The notes below the pieces were generated by a model. That model made no database searches. It worked only from the letters and a program-made list of their open reading frames with translations, and had not been told where the DNA came from. Position numbers and translations under genes: made by a program. A DNA stretch of 64,000 nucleotides from Bacteroides xylanisolvens XB1A (GTDB lineage: Bacteria; Bacteroidota; Bacteroidia; Bacteroidales; Bacteroidaceae), in contig NC_021017.1 of assembly GCF_000210075.1 (NCBI RefSeq), forward strand, positions 1,132,178-1,196,177, given 5' to 3'. This document shows positions 63,669 through 64,000 of the stretch, piece after piece. Within the stretch, counting starts at the first letter, position 1; each line of letters starts with the position of its first letter.

Positions 63669-64000
63669 TGATAAAAGATAGAAGGGTTGAAGAGTCCTTA
63701 AAATGAAATTTATCTTTGCTGTAAAAAATGAACTACCCTTATAGAAGTTAATAAGATATATATAAATAAAGCCGTAAATGGATGACAACTATCAGGAATA
63801 TTTTATTTTAAATTACTTTTGTAAAAAATAGATTCCCGAGTTTTTTTATAACCCCCTTAATAGAAATGAGACTAAAACTCCAAGGCTTGCCAAAGAGTTT
63901 AGTCTCATTTTTACCTTTATAAATCAGTATCTTTTTTATATCTTGGAATTGGATATATTGTATCTACTCTTTTTTATTTCATTAAAAAGAAGTGAATTGT
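63669..64000. other. 332-bp right edge without a gene
   Basis: After marC the DNA is A/T-rich. It contains a -7 box (TACTTTTG, 63814-63821) and a terminator (63864-63912) about 40 nt further, so a short transcript of about 85 nt is possible. No coding frame is seen before the end of the window. Confidence 0.5.
63864..63915 (+). terminator. Intrinsic terminator near the right edge
   Basis: AAATGAGACTAAAACTC (63864-63880) pairs with GAGTTTAGTCTCATTT (63895-63910) with one bulge; T residues follow. Confidence 0.8.

Overview
The window is chromosomal DNA of a Bacteroides species, most likely of the thetaiotaomicron/ovatus group. The evidence is SusC/SusD and other TonB-dependent receptors, the Bacteroidetes promoter type (TTTG near -33, TAnnTTTG near -7), a PnuT/thiamine operon under a TPP riboswitch, a fused aspartokinase-homoserine dehydrogenase, a bile-salt-hydrolase-like enzyme, and many hairpin-forming intergenic repeats. 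Species identity is an inference.

Layout. 1-7.8 kb (minus strand): a TonB receptor, a LuxR-type regulator, an FAD oxidoreductase carrying an in-frame intergenic repeat, radA, and a DUF4143-type ATPase behind a duplicated promoter element. 7.8-8.8 kb: asparaginase. 9-14.4 kb (plus): the threonine operon thrA - ApgM-like gene (probable homoserine kinase) - thrC, preceded by a Thr/Met-rich leader peptide with alternative stem-loops and interrupted by two hairpin repeats. 14.5-18.1 kb (minus): thiamine uptake and activation (TonB receptor, PnuT, thiamine pyrophosphokinase) under a TPP riboswitch. 18.3-21.5 kb: MscS channel, a small gene whose start codon lies in a long hairpin, and divergent metY and an Lrp-type regulator.

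21.6-49.1 kb is an accessory stretch rich in small-molecule modification, efflux and stress genes: Vat-like and GNAT acetyltransferases, a MATE pump, a MarR-GNAT fusion, an aminotransferase and a convergent MocR regulator, AraC/GyrI-type regulators, a cation/proton antiporter with a universal-stress tail, Crp/SMR, a histidine kinase split by two stop codons, a choloylglycine-hydrolase family enzyme, two alkylguanine-DNA methyltransferases, DJ-1/PfpI and flavodoxin proteins. Inside it, 41.5-44.9 kb is a 3.4 kb two-gene cassette (HU-like protein and VirE/BT4734-type primase-helicase-like protein, divergent) bracketed by about 130 bp inverted repeats, next to the remnant of an acetyltransferase gene.

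49.3-54.3 kb: one SusC/SusD pair. 54.8-57.9 kb: tandem XRE regulators with an out-of-frame tail, a urea transporter, a decayed insertion sequence with a nested inverted copy of its end, and tRNA-Lys. 58-63.7 kb: housekeeping genes (AI-2E family transporter, thymidine kinase, an acidic repeat protein, rsmI, a coiled-coil lipoprotein, a YjjG-type HAD phosphatase, MarC).

The most unusual structural signal is a set of three unrelated-sequence arrays of short palindromes with strict spacing (22, 22 and 23 bp period) at 14452-14535, 29521-29581 and 57264-57349. Their architecture is the same although their sequences are not, and no gene explains them.
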